NCBI GenBank assembly: GCA_020465985.1
Contig: JAANYP010003726.1
Coordinates: 62,001-126,000, forward strand
Direction of reading: 5' to 3'
From: Centrapalus pauciflorus
Lineage: Eukaryota > Streptophyta > Magnoliopsida > Asterales > Asteraceae
Length of the DNA: 64,000 nt
A program made the position numbers and the translations under genes. Position 1 is the first letter of the stretch. Each line of letters opens with the position of its first letter. Shown here piece after piece: positions 58,831 through 64,000 of the stretch. The notes beneath the pieces are model-generated. The model was not told the DNA's origin, did not search any database, and saw only the letters and a program-made list of their open reading frames with translations.

Positions 58831-58953
58831 TAGCATTTTTTTTTTCAATTTTTACATTTTTGCATTTTCATCCAAAAACAAAAATCCAAAAATATTTCAA
58901 GTCCTTTGCACCATTGGTTAGAGTTAGGATCAGTGTTTGAGCGAAAATGTATG

Positions 58954-59040
58954 TTCTAACATTGGTCTCTTAGCGATTGACTTTGGACTTTATTCAGTAG
59001 AATTCCTATACTACTGATAAAGACCCGATGCTTTAAACAG
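58954..59040 (+). other. Conserved hairpin block upstream of the S2 third ORF
   Basis: Shares TTCTAACATTGGT, GCGATTGACT and CCCGATGC, TTTAAACAG with S1. The centre CTTTATTCAGTAG pairs with CTACTGATAAAG (one bulged T), a stem of about 12 bp different in sequence from that of S1. Lies about 90 nt before the acceptor. Confidence 0.65.
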
Positions 59041-59137
59041 AACAGATAGTTTCTATTTCACATTTATCCCAGACTTAGTATCAATGCGTTATTCTGTCAG
59101 TCTTCTATTCTAACTCTGATGCATTTATACAGGACTC

Positions 59138-62100
59138 ATGGAACCCTCTGTAGTTCTAACCATTCCTCATTCACCCATCCCAAATAATGATGCCCAACTC
59201 CCAGAGAAGTCCATACTCTCTCAATCCCAATTTGTCGAGTTTTTCGCCCACAACTGGCAACTTGACGTTTCCACCCTACGCCGTGAAGCTGAGGATATCT
59301 CATTTGATATTCTCAAAGGCCACCCACTTTTCTACTCCCTATCCACCGCCATATCCGTACCTCAAATCTACCTCCAACAATTCTGGCATCATCTCACATT
59401 TGTGTCTGATGCCGAACCCTACTTCACCTCTACCATCGACTGCGTTCCAGTCAAAATCACGCAAGCAGCCATCCGCCACATTCTCCACCTCCCAGCTGAA
59501 GCCTTCTCTTTAACAAGACTTGCCTTTGCCCCAATCCCTTCTCTTCTGGAAACCCTTGAAGAAATTAAGGCTCTTGGTTATGATGGCCCTATCAAAGCCA
59601 TCTGAATTCCGAACGAAGAACCTTTAAGCTCATTGGAGGGTTCTTTTCGACATCATCAATAAATGTTTCACCGGGAAACATTCTGGTCATGATTCTGCGT
59701 CAATTTAAGTTCTTTCAATGTTTGCAGCGTTTGCTTATGACCGTCACTACGACTATGCTGCATTCATATTTGACGAGTTAAATAGAGCCAATATGGAGAG
59801 ACGAACCAAGCGAGGGCGTAAATACATACCTCTTCAGAGGTTTCTTCAGCTAATAATTCAGTACGCTATGGATAATGATGATGATATCCAAGAAAGACCA
59901 GAGGCTGATGTATAAATGACCGCTGCTCTTCAAACATTAAATCTTCCAAAGGAAAATCCCAGTGTTCTGGTGATGTCTATTCTCTATCTCTGCTACAAAG
60001 AGCAGTCCAAAAAGAAAGGGTAAGGGAATACATAAGGGAGTTTTATCCGGATGAGGCTCAGTCAGAACCGACTGAGCCTAACCAATCCGAAGGTGAGGCT
60101 CGAGTGAATGAGTCCGAGGGTGAAGAGGTGGAAGTACAACAATCAATGGGTCTGGGTGAGCGGGAGGTTTTTGAGGAAAGGGAGGGAGTAGTAGTGAGGA
60201 AGTAGAGGCGGCCGACTCTGAACGGACCGTCTCTGTCTTGAGATGGCAAGAGGTAACATCCGAGGGAGATCTTAGCCCAGTCAGTCGGACAACCCCACAT
60301 AAGACCATCAGTCCAATGGTCGAAACAACCCCATCCATCCACTTAATATCCTCTCAAAAGGATATTACTTCATTCCACGGGGATATAGCACAAACTCCAT
60401 CACCCTCTCACTCGGAGAGTCGTAGTGTTGAAATCGGTCACACGTCGCCCCCAGTGACCATCGTTCATTCGACCACAACTCACTCCCCACCCCCACACAC
60501 TCAGCAGACGCCTTCGTGGTGTCCACCGATGATCGAGCTGCCTTCGTGGCAGCTCCACAAACTTCCAGATCTGAGCATCCCGCAGTGGAGCCAAAAGTGA
60601 CGGAAGGAAGACCTGGAGTTGCATCACAAATGCTGTCAACTTCATGCCAACCCGAGATTAATCTCGAGATGCTAATAGCAGCTCCGCGTGCTGCTGGTGT
60701 TGTCACCCGGGCTGACCTGGACGCCCAGAAGGAGGCTGCCGAAGAAAGACATACTGCCCTTCTTTCGTTCATTAAGGGTAAGGGTGTTGCATCTGAGGAT
60801 CTGCCTCCACCAGGAACCCGTTCAGTCCAAGCACAAATTTTAGATCTCTCAGACAAGATAGACGCGCTTACAAGATTAATTCTACAAGTCCAGGAGCAGA
60901 TCAACTCCCGTATGGACCGTCTTGAGTCTGCAACGATAGAGCTTCAATGTCGTCCTCAGGCTGAATCTCAGAAGAGAAAACATGACGATCAGGACGACCC
61001 TGATCGCCATGAGGGGGAGAAGAGACAAAAAGTTCAGTCTGAGGACCCAATAATGATTGTAGGGGGAGCCGAATCTCAGGAAGCGGATATTCAAGGGTCG
61101 GGGGAACAGACGTATGGGGCTCAATAGATGATACAAGATGAGCCTTTGGTTGAAGGCCCGGCTCCGCTGGATCCAATGTCAGCGATGCTGGAGTACGATC
61201 TTATATATGAAAAGGTCGAAATCATATTGGTGTCTGATTCTGACTCTGATATTGATGAAGACTATCCTCTACTCACTCCAAAGCCTGAACCCGAGTCGCC
61301 ACAAAAATCCTCCTCATCCTTCGAATTCCTAAATTCCCCGCCCCATGTTTCACAACAAGAGATTCTATCATCTATCCAAGCTCCCTCCACTCTCAAAGAA
61401 TCCCCATTGATCTTGGGCCCTCCCAAAGTCCAAAGTCCTCCCCAAGTCCAAACTATACCCCAACCTCAAGCCCAGGATCCAGAGCCCTCAGGCATTAGAG
61501 TTGTAGATTCTTTTGATGAAACACCTGAAGGACCTAATATCCACGACGAAAGTGATTTATATTGGGTAAGCTGGTATACAAAAGCTAGGGTACAGTCATT
61601 GCCAGAGGAACTAAAAGAAGAACTTAGGCAAGAACGAATGTGGAAATATTTTAAACTACTTGAAGCCCAGAAAGCCGAAATTAAAGAACCCTCCGTTCAA
61701 GGTTTAAAGCAGTTTTTGTAAAAAGTTTCCGGTCGAGCAGTTCCAGAATCCGTTCTTGGAAGAAAGGTTTAAGATGGTATTCAGGAAGAAGCCTGGGTCA
61801 TTCAGCAGGCGGTTATTGATGGAGCTTACAAATGTTTCAAAAGCTGAACAGGCCGAGTATAACCAGATGATGCTCAGGGAGAAAAGGCCAAGGGACAAAT
61901 ATTGGTCAAAGTCAAAGATTAAAAAGCTTGTCAGTATCACCATGTGCAAGAGAGCTCGAGTGTTCTATCCTGCGTTTGAGGTTCCCAGAGAAAATGGAAC
62001 AGTACAGGAATTGTTTGAGAGTGATCTAGACTATGTGAATGTGGACGACGTTGAGTTTTTGCATGATAAATTGAAACACAGAATCAAGAAACGTCTGTCT

Positions 62101-62211
62101 CATATGACAGCTGTTGTCGCACTTACTCGAAGCATGAACCGCCGCTCCATTGTCATGTGCTTAAGGGACTTTCAAATGGCAATTGAGAGCGCACTGGTCA
62201 AGTCGGTCTAA
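59138..62211 (+). pseudogene. S2 third ORF (Sirevirus additional ORF), fragmented
   Basis: Homologue of the S1 third ORF. Start MEPSVVLTIPHSPIPNND at 59138. The N-terminal domain has DILKGHPLFYSLS, VPQIYLQQFWHHLTF (S1: VYLQQFWHT), then broken segments YDYAAFIFDEL and VPLQRF-like IPLQRFLQLII (59718-59915), acidic and Ser/Thr/Pro-rich stretches, ITISRL-type helix (60700-60950), the bipartite basic motif KRKHDDQDDPDRHEGEKRQK (60970-61035), an in-frame TAG at 61125, a Pro-rich part, and the C-terminal domain (61756-62211) with VFYPAFEVPRENG and DVEFLHDKL. At least five shifts or stops. No membrane signals. Confidence 0.72.
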
Positions 62212-62581
62212 AATCCCCTGAGCAAGACATTTTCCTGTTAGATCATTACCCGGCTTACAAAGTTTTACTTCGAGGGCAGCCAGGAGTTTTATTTTTTAAC
62301 CAAAACAGATAGAAACGGTTTATACGCTTTGAGGACTTACCTTGTTACTCCGATGAAACTATCAGATTGGTCAGAGCCGAACTCACATAAAGAATACAAG
62401 AAATAAATGCTCAGACAAATTTTGAACTTAGACGCCCACCCAAGGAGATTCAAGAGATCCTCAGCGGCATAGAATATCTGAACGAGAGGCTACATCTCAG
62501 ACAAGTGACTAGACAGTTCGACGTCATCCTTGGCTTCCGAGAATCTACAGATCATGCCCGAGTTCCTCCACAATGAACGAA
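62212..62581 (+). other. S2 3' region after the third ORF
   Basis: No feature seen other than weakly coding remains in shifted frames (around 62240-62560), perhaps the end of the third ORF. Confidence 0.4.
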
Positions 62582-62592
62582 AAGGGGGAGAT
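62582..62592 (+). other. S2 polypurine tract
   Basis: AAGGGGGAGAT abuts the TG of the 3' LTR. Confidence 0.85.
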
Positions 62593-62955
62593 TGTTAGAT
62601 ATTTAATTTCGATCTTGTGGGTTTCTTTTGTAATATATATTATTAGTTTGAATACTTGTAATTTATTTCTAGACTTTGTTTAAGTAGTTTCTTTATTATT
62701 AAAAGTTCAGGGGGTCAAATTGTAATTTAGGGAAACTTGCTTTTATTCCCTTGTAATAGATGACCTAGGGTTTTGTGTCATCACTTTTCACAATTGAATA
62801 TTCACGGACACAGCCGCCGCAAATTGAGAGAACATTCTCTTTGTATTTTCTTCATAATTATTCTTCAATCATTGAGATTTATATTTCTGTTGGATGAATA
62901 TTGTGTGATAATATACATACCCGAGTGCTGATAATCTGGGAAATACATATTAACA
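62593..62955 (+). repeat. S2 3' LTR
   Basis: 363 bp, TGTTAGATATT...ATTAACA, followed by TSD TGAGG (62956-62960). About 15 substitutions from the 5' LTR by eye. Confidence 0.93.
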
Positions 62956-63691
62956 TGAGGGCATGTTCTAAATAATTCATTTAACCTATTAAATGCTTTG
63001 TGAAATTGTTCTCCAGGTCTTTGTTTGAATCCAGTTATTTCTTTACGTTTTTCGGTGGTTTTACTAATTGGGTAGTATTCGGTTAAATATTCTTTTTTCA
63101 TTTCATACCAACTAGTTATATTATCAGTGGGAAGTGACACAAATCAGTTTTTCGCTCTTTCCTTCAAGGAGAAAGGAAATAGTCTAAGTTTAAGTGCGTC
63201 TACGGTCATTCCCCTAACGTGATTGGCCTTACATATAGCAGTTAATTCAGGTAAGTACTCGTATGGTTCTTCGCTTGGTGCTCCGCGAAAAATAGGTAAG
63301 ATGCTATATAGCTGAGGCCTAATTTCGGGTTCATTCTCTGTGATTGGATAGAGAATGGGTGATGGATCAGGAATATCACCCGACCTATAATGAGATTCTA
63401 CGGTTCTACGATCTCCCATTGGCTTTTGGTTTTGTTGGACTTCGACAAGAATGTTGTCGGCCTTCTCGTGTTCCGAACTAACTACTTCTTCTTCAGCTTC
63501 TACCTCAGGAGCAATGTTCTTATTTCGTTTTCTTGAGTTGTGGCTCGCCTATTAGATCTAGCCGTTTTCTCTATTTCCGGATCAAACTTCAAGGGTGAAA
63601 TTCTTCCAGAATAACGTTTGTGCATAAACCTATGAGGACTAGATGAAGAACTAGAAGTTTTCTTTTTGGTGAGAATCGATGTTTGCGCCAC
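62956..63691 (-). pseudogene. gag: Athila Gag N-terminus, right of S2
   Basis: On the minus strand from ATG 63691: MAQTSILTKKKTSSSSSSPH, RFMHKRYSGRISPLKFDPEI; a shift near 63545; acidic EVEAEEEVVSSEHEK; MGDRRTVESHYRSGDIPDPS; PQLYSILPIFRGAPSEEPYE; VRGMTVDALKLRLFPFSLKE; a TGA for Trp (63143) in RAKNWF; WYEMKKEYLTEYYPISKT; and the FHKAFNRLNELFRTCPH edge where S2 entered. The retrotransposon Gag core (FPFSLKERA...WYEMK.EYL) is typical of Athila. Confidence 0.78.
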
Positions 63692-63893
63692 GATTCCCTT
63701 TTTTTAATAATACTAAGGCAATAAATAAAGTTAAAGCTAAATAACTAGAATAATAGCAAAATAAACAATTAAAAACTTAATAAGCAACTTAAAGCAAATA
63801 ATCAAATAAATTGAAATAAACTAAATTAGTTTAGAAAACTAATTAACTAAACTAAAGCTAATTACCAAAATACGTGACTTTAAGCGCAACCGC
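63692..63893 (-). other. Athila leader
   Basis: About 200 bp, strongly A-rich on the + strand (T-rich on minus); nothing recognised in it. Confidence 0.4.
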
Positions 63894-63911
63894 TCCCCGG
63901 CAATGGCGCCA
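63894..63911 (-). other. Athila primer binding site (Asp tRNA)
   Basis: TGGCGCCATTGCCGGGGA on the minus strand, matching the Asp-tRNA type site (TGGCGCCGTTGCCGGGGA) of Athila/Tat elements with one change; 5 nt from the LTR. Confidence 0.85.
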
Positions 63912-63916
63912 AAATT

Positions 63917-64000
63917 TGATACGAGTGTCGTTACCTCGCCAAAAATAACACACCTTAGAAGCTAGGGTGAGTAGGGATCGTATCCACAAAGAGCGAGAGG
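63917..64000 (-). repeat. Athila 5' LTR (cut by window end)
   Basis: First 84 bases, + orientation, match 26329 onward (TGATACGAGTGTCG ... GATCGTATCCACA) with two substitutions and one 6-bp indel. Confidence 0.9.

Larger units (their letters stand above)
58201..59132 (+). other. Candidate leader intron before the S2 third ORF
   Basis: Donor GTATTT (58201, moderate), acceptor TGCATTTATACAG (ends 59132), 5 nt before the ATG at 59138. Holds the CCGAATTCGG cluster and the hairpin block. 932 bp, non-coding. Confidence 0.45.

Overview
The window is repeat-dense plant nuclear DNA: nested LTR retrotransposons with only small remnants of possible host sequence at 1-747 and 24510-26328. It is AT-rich, has long (TA)n tracts, uses initiator-Met and Asp tRNA primer sites, and contains Sirevirus-type copia, chromovirus and Athila elements. 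The large ORF after copia pol carries a QxYLQQFW-type motif that I know from Asteraceae Sireviruses, so a eudicot, possibly Asteraceae, is the best guess (low to moderate confidence).

Layout. (1) S1, a Sirevirus-like copia element on + at 748-24504 (285-bp LTRs, TSD GTATC), carries G1, a Tekay-like Ty3/gypsy chromovirus on - at 13970-23713 (about 2.43-kb LTRs, TSD GTTGT), inside its third ORF. (2) 24510-26328 is a spacer with a T/G homopolymer, a small terminal-inverted-repeat element sitting between two (TA)n tracts, and degenerate tandem repeats. (3) A, an Athila element on - from 26329 past the end of the window, carries S2, a second Sirevirus (37867-62955, TSD TGAGG), inside its gag. S2 in turn carries G2, a relative of G1 (42769-53395, TSD TCATC), near the end of its own gag. 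The same nesting, chromovirus on - inside Sirevirus on +, therefore happened twice. All elements are broken by stops, frameshifts or insertions. By-eye LTR differences suggest S2 is older than S1, and each host element is older than its chromovirus.

What stands out. G1 and G2 share an 89-90 bp intron-like insertion with an in-frame stop in the middle of the reverse transcriptase, so splicing could decide whether RNase H and integrase are made. Both Sireviruses have what looks like a separate transcription unit for the third ORF: TATA-like box, pyrimidine-rich leader, donor, long intron, acceptor 6-9 nt before the ATG. Each of these introns holds a conserved block whose central hairpin keeps its pairing while changing its sequence. 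Most leaders in the window also hold clusters of short CpG-centred motifs (ATTCGAGTT, CATCCGAATTCGG or TTTCGGTA type). Each Sirevirus uses one motif in both of its non-coding regions, while the two Sireviruses differ from each other. Athila carries two related ORFs after integrase, and PPT-like tracts and GC-rich islands recur in front of them and of the LTR.

All calls come from reading the sequence; no similarity search, folding or alignment program was run, and divergence counts were made by eye.
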